64,000 nucleotides of DNA from Flavobacteriales bacterium (GCA_016705955.1 JADJKO010000010.1:62001-126000); one strand, 5' to 3'; positions 36,084 through 46,029 are shown, counted from the stretch's first letter. A program made the numbers and translations. The notes: generated from the letters alone by a model not told the origin.

Positions 36084-36223
36084 CAACAGGCGGGACGCGT
36101 CAACAACTCATCAACAGGCGGGACGCAGCAACAACCCATCAACAGGCGGGACGCAGCAACAACCCATCAACAGGCGGGACGCAGCAACAACCCATCAACA
36201 GGCGGGACGCCTGTTGGACCTTA
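36084..36223. repeat. Five 28-bp repeats with a REP-like palindrome
   Basis: CAACAGGCGGGACGC recurs at 36084, 36112, 36140, 36168 and 36196, exactly 28 bases apart, separated by AGCAACAACCCAT. The last copy continues into CGCCTGTTG, giving a perfect palindrome (arms CAACAGGCG / CGCCTGTTG, loop GGA) at 36196-36216, five bases past the odhB stop. It may serve as the RAYT substrate and as a hairpin at the odhB 3' end. Confidence 0.85.
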
Positions 36224-37443
36224 AAGCCCCAACAACACCTCTCCCGGATCCTTCCCGCCGAACACCATCGTCTTGGGATCCTCGATCATCTGCTTCACGG
36301 CCATGAGGAAGCTCACGCTCTCCTTGCCATCGATGATGCGGTGGTCGTAGCTCAGCGCCACGTACATGATCGGGCGGATGACGACCTGACCGTTCACCGC
36401 AACAGGACGCTCCACGATGTTGTGCATGCCGAGGATCGCGCTCTGCGGCGGATTGAGGATCGGCGTGCTGAGCATGCTGCCGAAGACCCCGCCGTTGGTG
36501 ATGGTGAAGGTGCCGCCGGTCATCTCATCGATGCTGAGTTTGCCATCACGTGCTTTCACCGCGAGTTCCTTGATCGTGCTTTCGATCTGCGCGAGGCTCA
36601 TGCGCTCGGCGTTGCGGATCACCGGCACCATGAGGCCCTTGGGGCTGCTCACCGCGATGCCGATGTCGGCATAGTCGTGCATGATCATCTCCTCGCCATC
36701 GAGGTGCGCGTTCACGCTCGGGAACTGGCGCAACGCTTCCGTGACAGCCTTGGTGAAGAAGCTCATGAAGCCCAAGCCGATGCCCTTCTGCTCCTTGAAC
36801 TTGTCCTTGTATTTGTTCCGCAGGTCCATCACCGCGCTCATGTCCACCTCGTTGAAGGTGGTGAGCATGGCGGTCTGGTTCTTCGCCATCACAAGCCGCT
36901 CCGCGACCTTCTTCCGCAGCGTGCTCATCTTCTGCCGGCTCTGGTCGCGCTTGCCGCCCCAGCCGCTCATCACCACGGCACCAGCATCCACGCCACCAGC
37001 GACGTATGCCGCCACATCGCTCTTGGTGATGCGACCGTTCGGGCCGCTGCCTTTCACTTTGTCAGCGCTGACGCCTTTCTCATCGAGCATCGCTTTGGCC
37101 ACCGGAGTTGCGTGCGATGAACCAGGAGCAGGGGCAACGCTCGGTGCGGCCTTTCTTGCCTCCTGCACCTGCTCCTGCCCCCCTCCTTCTTCGGCGCGGG
37201 CGCAACGCTCGTATCGATCCTCACCACCACATCGCCGACGTTCACGGTCTGGTCCTCCTTCGCCATCAACTTCACTTGGCCTGCTGCTTCGGCGCTGAGC
37301 TCCAGTGTGGCCTTGTCGCTGTCGATCTCGCCGAGCACCTGGTCCTTGTGTACCACGTCGCCATCCTTCACAAGCCAGCGCGCAATGCGCACTTCGCTGA
37401 TGCTTTCGCCGGGACTGGGGACTTTGATATCGATCGTGGCCAT
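36221..37443 (-). CDS. odhB: 2-oxoglutarate dehydrogenase E2 (dihydrolipoyl succinyltransferase), frame break
   Basis: E2 carries the succinyl group from E1 to CoA on a lipoyl arm. The start MATIDIKVPSPGESISEVRI at 37443 leads to the lipoyl domain with DKATLEL (K44). After PAPKKEGG the frame is lost at a run of six C (37178-37183). Adding one base rejoins a linker rich in Ala/Pro, an E3-binding domain (VAKAMLDEKGVSADKVKGSG), and the catalytic domain with SYDHRIIDGKESVSFL (HxxxDG). The full length would be about 406. The break is in a homopolymer, so assembly error is likely. It lies 30 bases downstream of odhA. Confidence 0.88.
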
Positions 37444-37473
37444 GCTCTGGTGTCGGTTGTCGGTTGTTCGTTA

Positions 37474-40251
37474 TCAGGCTTTCGCTTTCACCTTGGTGGT
37501 GGACTTTGCGAAAGCTTTCTCGATGATGTCCGATTGCTGCTTCGCGCTGCGTTTGCTACTGCCGGTGGCGGGCGCGCCGCTGGCGGGCCGTGCGATCACT
37601 TCCCACTTCACCTCATTGAAGTGCATCGCCATGTAGCTCCACGCGCCCATGTTCAACGGCTCTTCTTGCACCCAAAGGAAGCGTTCGGCTTTCGCATACT
37701 TCTTGATCACCGCGCGCATTTGCTCGGCGGGCAATGGATGCAATTGTTCGAGACGAACCAAGGCCGTGTCCGTGATGTTGCTCTTCTCGCGGTGATCGAG
37801 CAGGTCGTAGTGGATCTTGCCTTGGGTGAAGATCACGGTCCTCACCTTCTTCGCTTCGGCCTCGGCATCATCGATCAATTCCTGGAAACCGCCTTTCGTC
37901 AAGTCGGCCAGTGGGCTGACGCAACGCGGATGGCGCAGCAGGCTCTTCGGTGTGAAGACGATCAGCGGCTTGCGGAATTCCCAAGCGAGTTGTCGGCGCA
38001 GCGCGTGGAAGAAGTTCGCGGGCGTGGTGCAATTCACCACCACCATGTTGCCATCGGCGCAGCTTTGCAGGAAGCGTTCCATGCGACCGCTGCTGTGCTC
38101 GGCGCCTTGTCCTTCATATCCGTGCGGCAATAGCAGCACGATGCCGTTCTGCGTATTCCACTTCTCCTCGGCGCAGCATAGGTATTGATCCAGGATGATC
38201 TGCGCGCCGTTCACGAAATCACCGAACTGCGCTTCCCAGATGGTGAGCACTTCCGGGTTCGTGAGCGCATAGCCGTACTCGAACCCGAGCACCGCGTACT
38301 CGCTCAGGAGCGAATTGTAGATCTGCAATAAGGCTTGCCCTTCCTGAATGTGCTTGAGGTGGATGAACTCCTCCTCGCTATCCTCCATCCGAACCACGGC
38401 ATGGCGGTGACTGAAGGTGCCGCGCTCCACGTCCTGTCCAGTGAAGCGCACCGGGTGACCTTCAACCAGTAGTGAACCGTACGCGAGCAATTCGGCCATA
38501 CCCCAATCGAGGCTCTCCTTGGCCATCATTTCCTTACGGTCGTTCAGGATCTTCTCCAGTTTGCTGAAGAACTTCTTGCCCTCGGGGATCGCCGTCAACT
38601 TCTCGCCGATCATCTTCAGTGTTGCCTTCTTCACGCCCGTCACCGGTGAAGCAGCGAAATCCTTCGCCCCTGCGCGCTTGAAGCCCTGCCAGCGCTCAGC
38701 CATGAAGTTGGTGATCTTCCCCACGCGCACCTGCTTGGCCTCGTTCAAGCGATCGTCGAGCATCGCGCTGAAGGACTGCTCCATCTCCTGCGCCATTTCG
38801 CGCGCGCCTTCCACACCGCTGTCGATCAATTTCTGCGTGTAGATCTCCCGTGGATCGGCATGCGCCGCGATCGCCTTGTACAATGTGGGCTGCGTGAATT
38901 TCGGTTCATCGCCCTCGTTGTGGCCGTGCTTGCGGTAACAGAGGATGTCCACCCACACGTCCTTGCCGGACATCTGGCGGTAGTCCATCGCCAACTTCAC
39001 CGTGTAGGCCACGGCCTCGGCATCATCGCCGTTCACATGGAATACCGGGCATTGCGTGGTCTTGGCGACGTCGGTGCAATAGGTGCTCGTGCGTGCGTCG
39101 ATGTAATTGGTGGTGAAGCCGACCTGATTGTTCACCACGATGTGGATCGTGCCGCCGATCTCGTAGGCTTTCAAGCCTGCCATCTGCACCACTTCATACA
39201 CCACACCTTGCCCGGCCACGGCCGCGTCACCGTGGATGAGGATCGGCGCGGTGATGCCCAGCGCGAAATTGTCGTCATGCTCGATGATCGCACGGCTGAT
39301 CCCTTGCATCACCGGCCCCACGGTCTCCAAGTGGCTCGGATTCGGTGCGAGGGTCAACCGCACTTCCTTGCCCGTGTTGGTGGTGATCAGGCTGCTGTAG
39401 CCCATGTGGTATTTCACATCACCTTCCACCAAGGCATCGTCGTAGTCCTTGCCCTCGAACTCGCTGAAGATGGTGTCGTAGCTCTTGCGCATGGTGTTGG
39501 CCAGCACATTCAACCGACCGCGATGCGCCATGCCGATCACATACTCGGAGATGCCCAGTTCCGCTCCGTGCTCGATCACCGTGTCCAATGCAGGGATCAG
39601 CGCTTCGGCCCCTTCGATGCTGAAACGCTTCTGGCCGATGAACTTCTTACCGAGGAAACGCTCGAAGACCACTGCCTCGTTCAGCTTCTCCAGGATGTCC
39701 TTCTTCTGCTCGATGGTGAAGTCCGGTTGGTTGCGCGTGCCTTCCATGCGATCGAGCAGCCAACGGCGTCTCTCCAGACTGCGGATGAACATGAACTCCA
39801 CGCCGATGCTCTTGCAATAGGTCTCCTCGAGCAGGGCCACGATGTCGCGCAGTTTCGCAGGACCGATACCGACCTCGTTGCCCGCGGTGAACACGGTGTC
39901 GAGGTCCGCATCACCGAGTTTGTGGTTCTCCAGGGCGAGCGTGGGCGTGTACTTGCGCCGATCGCGGACGGGGTTCGTATCGGTGAAGAGGTGGCCGCGC
40001 TGGCGGTACGCATTGATCAGTTCGATGACCCGGAATTCCTTCTCGAAGCGTTCGTTCCCTGCCGAAGGTGGTGCAGTGGGCGCTGATCCCAAGGTCGCTT
40101 CACCATCGCCATCCAGCGACTTCGCGAATTCGAATCCTTCGAAGAAGCGCGCCCAGCCGGTTTCCACACTGGCCGGGTCCTTCTGGTATTGCTGGTACAG
40201 GTCGTCGAGCCATGCGCTATCGACGTTGCTCAGGTAGGAGAACTTGTCCAT
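37474..40251 (-). CDS. odhA: 2-oxoglutarate dehydrogenase E1
   Basis: The protein has 925 residues. It is the thiamine diphosphate-dependent decarboxylase of the TCA-cycle 2-oxoglutarate dehydrogenase complex. The start at 40251 (MDKFSYLSNVDSAWLDDLYQ) matches the Bacteroidota N-terminus. Conserved blocks include VIGMAHRGRLNVLANTM, GDAAVAGQGVVYEVVQMA, the ThDP-binding VNNQVGFTTN region, and FGDFVNGAQIILDQYL with LLPHGYEGQGAEHSSGRMER. It is followed by odhB in the usual E1-E2 order. Confidence 0.96.
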   Translation of the reverse strand: MDKFSYLSNVDSAWLDDLYQQYQKDPASVETGWARFFEGFEFAKSLDGDGEATLGSAPTAPPSAGNERFEKEFRVIELINAYRQRGHLFTDTNPVRDRRKYTPTLALENHKLGDADLDTVFTAGNEVGIGPAKLRDIVALLEETYCKSIGVEFMFIRSLERRRWLLDRMEGTRNQPDFTIEQKKDILEKLNEAVVFERFLGKKFIGQKRFSIEGAEALIPALDTVIEHGAELGISEYVIGMAHRGRLNVLANTMRKSYDTIFSEFEGKDYDDALVEGDVKYHMGYSSLITTNTGKEVRLTLAPNPSHLETVGPVMQGISRAIIEHDDNFALGITAPILIHGDAAVAGQGVVYEVVQMAGLKAYEIGGTIHIVVNNQVGFTTNYIDARTSTYCTDVAKTTQCPVFHVNGDDAEAVAYTVKLAMDYRQMSGKDVWVDILCYRKHGHNEGDEPKFTQPTLYKAIAAHADPREIYTQKLIDSGVEGAREMAQEMEQSFSAMLDDRLNEAKQVRVGKITNFMAERWQGFKRAGAKDFAASPVTGVKKATLKMIGEKLTAIPEGKKFFSKLEKILNDRKEMMAKESLDWGMAELLAYGSLLVEGHPVRFTGQDVERGTFSHRHAVVRMEDSEEEFIHLKHIQEGQALLQIYNSLLSEYAVLGFEYGYALTNPEVLTIWEAQFGDFVNGAQIILDQYLCCAEEKWNTQNGIVLLLPHGYEGQGAEHSSGRMERFLQSCADGNMVVVNCTTPANFFHALRRQLAWEFRKPLIVFTPKSLLRHPRCVSPLADLTKGGFQELIDDAEAEAKKVRTVIFTQGKIHYDLLDHREKSNITDTALVRLEQLHPLPAEQMRAVIKKYAKAERFLWVQEEPLNMGAWSYMAMHFNEVKWEVIARPASGAPATGSSKRSAKQQSDIIEKAFAKSTTKVKAKA

Positions 40252-40278
40252 GGAGGCCGCGAAGGTAGGATCAGGGGT

Positions 40279-40310
40279 GTTCACCGCAGAGGCGCAAAGG
40301 CGCGGAGAAA
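40279..40310. repeat. Dispersed repeat copy 2 (GTTCACCGCAGAG type)
   Basis: Same words as at 948-990: GTTCACCGCAGAG, then GCGCAAAGGCGCGGAGAAA. It lies 28 bases upstream of the odhA start. Confidence 0.5.
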
Positions 40311-40351
40311 TGCAGAGTAATGCACAATGGAATGCACAATACGCGGCAAGC

Positions 40352-40732
40352 TCAACCCTTCTGCGCGAAGTGTTTGCGCAGCAGCACCTTTTGCAGGCAG
40401 CGCAGGACCATCATTCCGGCAAGTTCGGAAAAGCCGCCACGGCTCATGGCCGCATCCACCATGCGCTCGGTAAGGTCCACGCGGTTGATGGCACGCGAAA
40501 GCCCTGTGGAACCGATGCGCTGCCAGTCCTCCAGCGCATGCAGCACATGTGCGCGTAGCGACTCGAAGGCTGCATTGCTCACGGTTGGTAGAGGCAGATC
40601 CGCTTCACCAAGATCCAGATCCTTGCGGAGTTGGGCCACGGTGGCCGCGAGCACTTCGGCGCGATCAAGCGCTAGCACCAGGCCATCAGCCTCCGCTTTC
40701 GACAGTGTGGTGTTCGCCTGGGACATCTGCAT
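40352..40732 (-). CDS. Hypothetical helical protein
   Basis: The protein has 126 residues, beginning MQMSQANTTLSKAEADGLVL. It is all-helical by composition, cytoplasmic, and carries no motif I recognise. Short stretches such as LPLPTVSNAAFESLRAHVL and ERMVDAAMSRGGFSELAGMM suggest a small helical bundle. It is divergent from the next gene with a 73-base gap and upstream of odhA in the same direction. Confidence 0.5.
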   Translation of the reverse strand: MQMSQANTTLSKAEADGLVLALDRAEVLAATVAQLRKDLDLGEADLPLPTVSNAAFESLRAHVLHALEDWQRIGSTGLSRAINRVDLTERMVDAAMSRGGFSELAGMMVLRCLQKVLLRKHFAQKG

Positions 40733-40805
40733 GGCAAAGGTCGCACGGCGCTGGCACTATTTTCGCCCGGCGCGATCCTTTCATCAAGACCTCATCCCAA
40801 TAGCA

Positions 40806-41684
40806 ATGCGTTCGACCCTGCTCCTCTCCCTCGCCTTTCTTCTATCGTTCACGCTCAAGGCCCAGTACGGAACCTTCGACGCCGCTGGGGTGAAAGCAGC
40901 GAAGGCCACCACCATGATCGTGGTCCTCGATGCAGGTGATTCACCCTACAACCGCACGATCATGAATGCGGTGAAGAGCGAATGGAAGTTCACGGCTGCT
41001 TATGAATTCGTGACCGTGGCGGAGTTGGGCGCGATGCCGATCGACCCCACGAAGACCTATTTGTTGAAGACCGCGAAAGTGGACCCGGTGAAATACGAGG
41101 CCACCTTCCTCACGCTGGTGCGCGGTTGGAAGCAGAAGAAAGGCGAACCGCTGCAACAGAAGAACAATGCCTTCACGAGCATCGCCTCGGAGAATGAGCT
41201 GGCCTTCATCATGATCGACCCGAAGGCGATCAACGAGCAGAATATGGCGCCGATGCTCACGATCTACATCAAGCACCTACAGGATTACTTGAAACTTGTG
41301 GAGGCGGGCAAGATCACCGACAAGGCCACGGCGGATCGCACCTACGCGAGCCGGTCCCGACTGGTGCGCGATACCGAGTTGTTGATCGCTGCGGATCATC
41401 TGGACAAGAGCCTACCCGATGCCGGTGCGGTGAAGGCGCATTACACCTCCGCCGTGCGCGTAGTGAGTTTGTCTGATCTGGTGAACGCGGTGAATTCAGG
41501 GGATCGCAGCATCACGGTGAGCGATGTGGTGATGACCGGGGACTACAAGAACAAGCATTGTTTCAAGCGCGTCTTCAACGCGGGTACTGGTGAGTTGATG
41601 TACCAAAGTGATGATGCCGCCCTTTATGGAAAGAAGGAAGGCTTCATCGACGTGGACCTGAAGAACATCGAGCGCGCTCGCTAA
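40806..41684 (+). CDS. Secreted hypothetical protein
   Basis: The protein has 292 residues from MRSTLLLSLAFLLSFTLKAQYG, a clear signal peptide. The upstream open frame overlaps the divergent gene and is rejected. The mature part contains TMIVVLDAGDSPYNRTIMNAVKS and KTYLLKTAKVDPVKYEATFL. It has a mixed alpha/beta look of about two similar halves. No family was recognised. It is followed after 15 bases by a DinB-like gene. Confidence 0.65.
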   Translation: MRSTLLLSLAFLLSFTLKAQYGTFDAAGVKAAKATTMIVVLDAGDSPYNRTIMNAVKSEWKFTAAYEFVTVAELGAMPIDPTKTYLLKTAKVDPVKYEATFLTLVRGWKQKKGEPLQQKNNAFTSIASENELAFIMIDPKAINEQNMAPMLTIYIKHLQDYLKLVEAGKITDKATADRTYASRSRLVRDTELLIAADHLDKSLPDAGAVKAHYTSAVRVVSLSDLVNAVNSGDRSITVSDVVMTGDYKNKHCFKRVFNAGTGELMYQSDDAALYGKKEGFIDVDLKNIERAR

Positions 41685-41699
41685 TAGTCTTCGCTACTC

Positions 41700-42224
41700 A
41701 TGTCACGCGAACGCCTCCTGCGTCAGTTCGGTCGCATGGAGCGCGACCGGCAGGATATCTTGAAGCGCTTGGAAGGAGCGGATCCTGAGCGGCTGGCCAC
41801 TTCTCCGGGTGAGCATGCATGGTCCATCGCACAAGTGATCACCCACCTCGCGATCGCCGAGGAAGGTGGGCTGGCCTACCTGAACAAGAAACTGGAAATG
41901 AAGAAGCATGGCCCTGTCGGGATCTCTTCCCATTGGCGACTCTTCCTGCTGAACATCGCGGTATGGTTGCCGATCAAGTACAAAGCACCCGCGATCGTGG
42001 CGGATGTCCCCGCGACATCCTATGAGGTGGCCAGGCAGCGCTGGAGCGCTGTTCGTGAACGGATGCGTGAAGCCTACACAACGATCGATACCTCCTTCAT
42101 CGGGCACGATCTGTACAAGCATCCGATGGCCGGTCGATTCAACCTGATCCAGGGCGTGCGGTTCATGCGCCGGCATGTGCAACACCATAAGGCGCAGATC
42201 CATCGGACCCTCCGCCAAGTGTGA
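41700..42224 (+). CDS. DinB-family putative metal-dependent protein
   Basis: The protein has 174 residues of four-helix-bundle type. Candidate metal histidines are in WSIAQVITHLAIAEEGG and RRHVQHHKAQIHRTL, the pattern of DinB/YfiT-like hydrolases. Members include bacillithiol- or mycothiol-dependent transferases and proteins of unknown function. No transferase partner is nearby. It is likely co-transcribed with the secreted protein before it. Confidence 0.78.
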   Translation: MSRERLLRQFGRMERDRQDILKRLEGADPERLATSPGEHAWSIAQVITHLAIAEEGGLAYLNKKLEMKKHGPVGISSHWRLFLLNIAVWLPIKYKAPAIVADVPATSYEVARQRWSAVRERMREAYTTIDTSFIGHDLYKHPMAGRFNLIQGVRFMRRHVQHHKAQIHRTLRQV

Positions 42225-42282
42225 TCGTTAGGCCGATCCCGCAGAGTTGTTACATTGTGGTGAATACCAAACCCCATTCACC

Positions 42283-44151
42283 ATGCGTCTTACTACGCTT
42301 TCCTTGTCCTTCGCCCTTGCCTGCTCGGCCTTGGGCGCCCATTTGCCCGGCGGCAGTATCACCTACACCTGCCTCGGTAACAACCAGTACGAGGTGATCC
42401 TCCAGCTTTGGCGGGAGTGTACCGGAGCGCCCATGATCGATCAATCGCTCAAATTCTCGAACGATTGCGGCGTTTCCTTTACGCTGAACAGTATCCCCGA
42501 GATCTCCATGGAGGATGCCTCTCCCGTTTGCGAAGACCAAGTGGGCCATACCACCTGCGACGGCGGCCAGTTGATCGGCATCCAATTGTACACCTACCGG
42601 ACCACCTTGTTCCTGAGTCCATGCAATTCATGGACGATCAGCTGGGATGTGTGCTGTCGGAACGCCTCGGTGAACCTGGTCGGTGAACAGGGCATTTACA
42701 TAGAAGCGAGATTGAACAACGCGAACGGCGTTTGTGTCACCTCCCCGACCTTCACCGAGAACCGCCCGCCCTTCGCATGTGTGGACCAACCCGTGAGCTA
42801 CGATCTGGGGGTTACCGGCGGCACCCAATCCAACCTGCGTTTCCGCCTCATCGCCGCGCGTCGCGCCCTGCCTGATGTGCAGGATGTGAGTTACCAGTTC
42901 CCATATACCGGCGATGAACCTTTCACCGGTCTGGTACTGGACACGATCACCGGGAACATCACCTTCACGCCCACGATCCAAGGGTATATCGTGGTGGTGG
43001 TGGAGGTGGATCTGTACGATGCGAACGGTGTATGGCGAGGTAGTATCATGCGCGATTTCCCCTTCGTGGCCGAGGTATGCTCCAACCATGTACCGGACGC
43101 CGCAAGCGGCACGGTCACCATCACCTCGGGTGATGCGGTGGCTTCGGCCGCCTATACCGTGGACAATTGTTCCTCCAACCACTTCTGCCTTTCCATGGAA
43201 GTGGTGGATACCGACGCTGACCAGGAGTTGTCGTTGACGAGCAACGTGGATATGGTGCTTCCGGGTGCCAGCTTCGAGGTGATGGGTACCAACCCAGCGG
43301 TGGCCACCATCTGCTGGGATCCCGCAGGCGCCAGCCCCGGTACGCGCACCTTCACCATCTCCGCATTGGATGATGCCTGTCCGGTGCGTGGGTCGCAGTC
43401 CTATACATACGTCGTCAATGTGGGCACCCCGACGAATGCCGGGACGAGTTCCACCGTGCAGTTCTGTGATGTGGTCGCGTTGGGAGACACCATCAGCCTG
43501 TTGGGTGGCACACCCGATCATGGTGGCGCATGGAGCGACCTCGGTGATGGCGTGCTGCAATACGAGGTGGAAGGTGTGGGCGGATGCGTATCGAGCAGTT
43601 CCACGCTGACGATCGAGGTGGTCGCTTCCTCCAACGCCGGCGTGGATGGCGCGGCCGAGGTTTGTGCCGTGCAGGATCCTTTTGCAATGGTGGATCTCCT
43701 TGCCAATGCGGATAATGGTGGGACCTGGATCATCGAGGGTGTCGCACACGATGGGATGTTCGACCCGGCAATGGACGCGGCAGGCACGTATTGTTATGTG
43801 GTGCAGGCCACCGCACCGTGTTTGAACGATACCGCTTGTGCCACCATCACCATCCTGTCCCCCACCGATCCGATCTGCATCAGTCTGGGTATATCGGAGG
43901 TCGGTTCCGACGTCATCCACCTTTCTCCCAACCCGAGCACCGGGCGCGTGGTGGTGACCGGCTTGGCGAAGAGCTGTCTACGCACCGATGTGCTGGATGC
44001 ACAGGGTCGCATCGTGCATACCCAACGGATACATGCGGCTTCCACCCTTCAGGTCGATCTGCCGACCGGGGTCATCAATGGCGCGTACATGCTTCGCCTC
44101 CACTTCGCGGATGGGACGACCGATCTGCAACGCTTCGAATTGCTGCGTTGA
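42283..44151 (+). CDS. Large T9SS-secreted cell-surface protein
   Basis: The protein has 622 residues. The signal peptide is MRLTTLSLSFALACSALGAHL. The first 300 residues resemble the 'LPGGSITYTCLGNNQYEVIL' N-terminal module common in Bacteroidota surface proteins, with paired cysteines. Ig-like regions follow. The C-terminal type A sorting domain runs IHLSPNPSTGRVVVTGL, DVLDAQGRIVHTQRI and GAYMLRLHFADGT. T9SS substrates lose this domain on secretion. A bidirectional terminator follows. Confidence 0.88.
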   Translation: MRLTTLSLSFALACSALGAHLPGGSITYTCLGNNQYEVILQLWRECTGAPMIDQSLKFSNDCGVSFTLNSIPEISMEDASPVCEDQVGHTTCDGGQLIGIQLYTYRTTLFLSPCNSWTISWDVCCRNASVNLVGEQGIYIEARLNNANGVCVTSPTFTENRPPFACVDQPVSYDLGVTGGTQSNLRFRLIAARRALPDVQDVSYQFPYTGDEPFTGLVLDTITGNITFTPTIQGYIVVVVEVDLYDANGVWRGSIMRDFPFVAEVCSNHVPDAASGTVTITSGDAVASAAYTVDNCSSNHFCLSMEVVDTDADQELSLTSNVDMVLPGASFEVMGTNPAVATICWDPAGASPGTRTFTISALDDACPVRGSQSYTYVVNVGTPTNAGTSSTVQFCDVVALGDTISLLGGTPDHGGAWSDLGDGVLQYEVEGVGGCVSSSSTLTIEVVASSNAGVDGAAEVCAVQDPFAMVDLLANADNGGTWIIEGVAHDGMFDPAMDAAGTYCYVVQATAPCLNDTACATITILSPTDPICISLGISEVGSDVIHLSPNPSTGRVVVTGLAKSCLRTDVLDAQGRIVHTQRIHAASTLQVDLPTGVINGAYMLRLHFADGTTDLQRFELLR

Positions 44152-44164
44152 CCATCACCATGAA

Positions 44165-44211
44165 TTGAATGTCGAAGGGCTCCGAACACCACGGGGCCCT
44201 TCGACATTCAA
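44165..44211. terminator. Bidirectional terminator hairpin
   Basis: A 20-bp stem pairs 44165-44184 (TTGAATGTCGAAGGGCTCCG) with 44192-44211 around a seven-base loop, with one G-U pair. It lies between convergent genes ending at 44151 and 44216. Confidence 0.85.
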
Positions 44212-44215
44212 TGCC

Positions 44216-45160
44216 TCACTGTGTGCGTGCCATGAGCTGATCGGCCAAGACGAACAACGGCGCTTTGCGTTCCATCGGAACGTTCATCACATGCAGATCC
44301 TCCAAAGCCTTCGTTTCCAAGCCTTGCACCAGCGCTTCCGCTTCGGCCCGTACACCGGAGCGGCCCAGCGCTTCGATCATCCGTTCCACATTACGTGATC
44401 CGGCTTCCTTGCGGAGTTCCACCTGCAAAGCATCCAGACCATCCGCGCGTTCCTTTTCCAGACCACGGATCAGGATCCAGGTCTTCTTTCCGGCCAGGAG
44501 ATCACCGCCGCGCTGCTTGCCGGTCCGTTGCGGATCACCGAAGGCATCCAGCAGATCATCACGCAGCTGAAAGGCAAGGCCGATGCGTTCACCGAACTCA
44601 CCGATCCGTTCGACATCCGCTTCCGGGGCGTTCGCCAGCGCTGCACCGATCCGCATGGAACACGCGAGCAGCACAGCCGTTTTCAGGCGAACCATCTCCA
44701 TGTACTCCGCCGTGCTCACCCGATCGCGCAGCTCGAAGTCCATGTCCAGCTGTTGCCCTTCACAAACCTCCAAGGCATGCTGGCTGAAGATCCGCAACGC
44801 GCGCGGATCCCGGCCCAACAACTCATACGCCTTCACCAACAAGGCATCGCCACTGAGGATCGCTGCGTTCGTATTCCATTTCACATGCACGGTGGCATCG
44901 CCACGCCGCAAGGGTGAAGCGTCCATGATGTCGTCGTGCATCAGGGTGAAGTTGTGGAAGAGCTCGATGCCCAGCGCTTCGTCCAGTACGTCCTCCGCTT
45001 TGCCGCCATACAGTTCGTGGGCCATCAGCAGGGCGATGGGGCGGATCCGCTTTGCAGGAAGCTGAAGCAAATAGGCCATGGGCGGATAGAGCCCCAAGGC
45101 AGGTAGTCCGGCGCACCACGCCGCAATGCGCGCCTCCACCAGATCCTTCAACCGTTGCAT
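44216..45160 (-). CDS. Polyprenyl diphosphate synthase
   Basis: The protein has 314 residues. Both aspartate-rich motifs are present: TLMHDDIMDASPLRRGDATVH (first DDxxD, about 80-95) and FQLRDDLLDAFGD (second, about 215-225). It condenses isopentenyl diphosphate with allylic diphosphates to make the chain used for quinones or carotenoids. Chain length cannot be fixed from these residues. The ATG at 45160 shares one base with the stop of rmlA, so the two are translationally coupled. Confidence 0.88.
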   Translation of the reverse strand: MQRLKDLVEARIAAWCAGLPALGLYPPMAYLLQLPAKRIRPIALLMAHELYGGKAEDVLDEALGIELFHNFTLMHDDIMDASPLRRGDATVHVKWNTNAAILSGDALLVKAYELLGRDPRALRIFSQHALEVCEGQQLDMDFELRDRVSTAEYMEMVRLKTAVLLACSMRIGAALANAPEADVERIGEFGERIGLAFQLRDDLLDAFGDPQRTGKQRGGDLLAGKKTWILIRGLEKERADGLDALQVELRKEAGSRNVERMIEALGRSGVRAEAEALVQGLETKALEDLHVMNVPMERKAPLFVLADQLMARTQ

Positions 45161-46029
45161 CACACTTGACCGTCGGCGACTTTCAACAGGTACTCTCCGT
45201 AGCCGCTCTTGCGCAATGGCTCTGCGAGTTCTCGCAGCCGGTCAGCGTTGATGAAGTTGCGTCGGAAGGCGACCTCTTCGATGCAGCCGATCCTTCTGCC
45301 TTGCCGCTCCTCGATCACCTGCACATACTGTCCGGCCTGCATCAGCGAAGCGAAGGTTCCGGTATCCAGCCACGCGGTACCACGATCCAGCACTTGCACT
45401 TTCAACCGCCCTTGGCGCAGGTATTCCTTGTTCACATCGGTGATCTCGTATTCGCCACGCGCACTGGGCTTCAGGTCGCGCGCGATGTCCAGCACGCTGT
45501 TGTCGTAGAAGTAGAGGCCGGGTACCGCGTAGTTGCTCTTGGGTTTCGTGGGTTTCTCCTCGATGCTCTTCGCCTTGAAGGCCTCATCGAACTCCACCAC
45601 GCCGTAGCGTTCCGGATCGCTCACACGGTAGGCGAATACCAGTCCACCATCCACCGCATGGTTCTCCATCAGTTTCGTTCCGAGCCCGCTGCCGTGGAAG
45701 ATGTTGTCGCCAAGGATCAAGGCCACATGCTCCTTGCCCACATGCTCCCGGCCGATGACGAAGGCCTGCGCCAGACCGTTGGGTACGGCTTGTTCCGCGT
45801 ACGTGAACTCGCATCCGAGGCGTGCACCGTCACCGAGCAGTTTCCTGAAGTGCGGTAGGTCGTGCGGCGTGCTGATGATGAGCACCTCCCGGATGCCTGC
45901 GGCCATGAGCGTGCTCAACGGGTAGTAGATCATCGGTTTGTCGTACACCGGCATGAGCTGCTTGCTCACCGCGAGTGTCAACGGGTGCAGGCGTGTGCCG
46001 GATCCTCCGGCTAGTATGATCCCCTTCAT
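45160..46029 (-). CDS. rmlA: Glucose-1-phosphate thymidylyltransferase
   Basis: The protein has 289 residues. It makes dTDP-glucose, the first step toward dTDP-rhamnose and other deoxysugars. The nucleotide-binding motif GIILAGGSGTRLHPLT opens the protein; MIYYPLSTLMAAG, LILGDNIFHGSGL and FYDNSVLDIARDLKPSARGE are family blocks. It overlaps the RND exporter gene by four bases at its start. The rest of the rml pathway is not next to it. Confidence 0.93.
   Translation of the reverse strand: MKGIILAGGSGTRLHPLTLAVSKQLMPVYDKPMIYYPLSTLMAAGIREVLIISTPHDLPHFRKLLGDGARLGCEFTYAEQAVPNGLAQAFVIGREHVGKEHVALILGDNIFHGSGLGTKLMENHAVDGGLVFAYRVSDPERYGVVEFDEAFKAKSIEEKPTKPKSNYAVPGLYFYDNSVLDIARDLKPSARGEYEITDVNKEYLRQGRLKVQVLDRGTAWLDTGTFASLMQAGQYVQVIEERQGRRIGCIEEVAFRRNFINADRLRELAEPLRKSGYGEYLLKVADGQV

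Noticed and set aside
36084..36223. CRISPR-like array of 28-bp repeats
   Set aside because: The whole unit including the 'spacer' is repeated, so there are no unique spacers.
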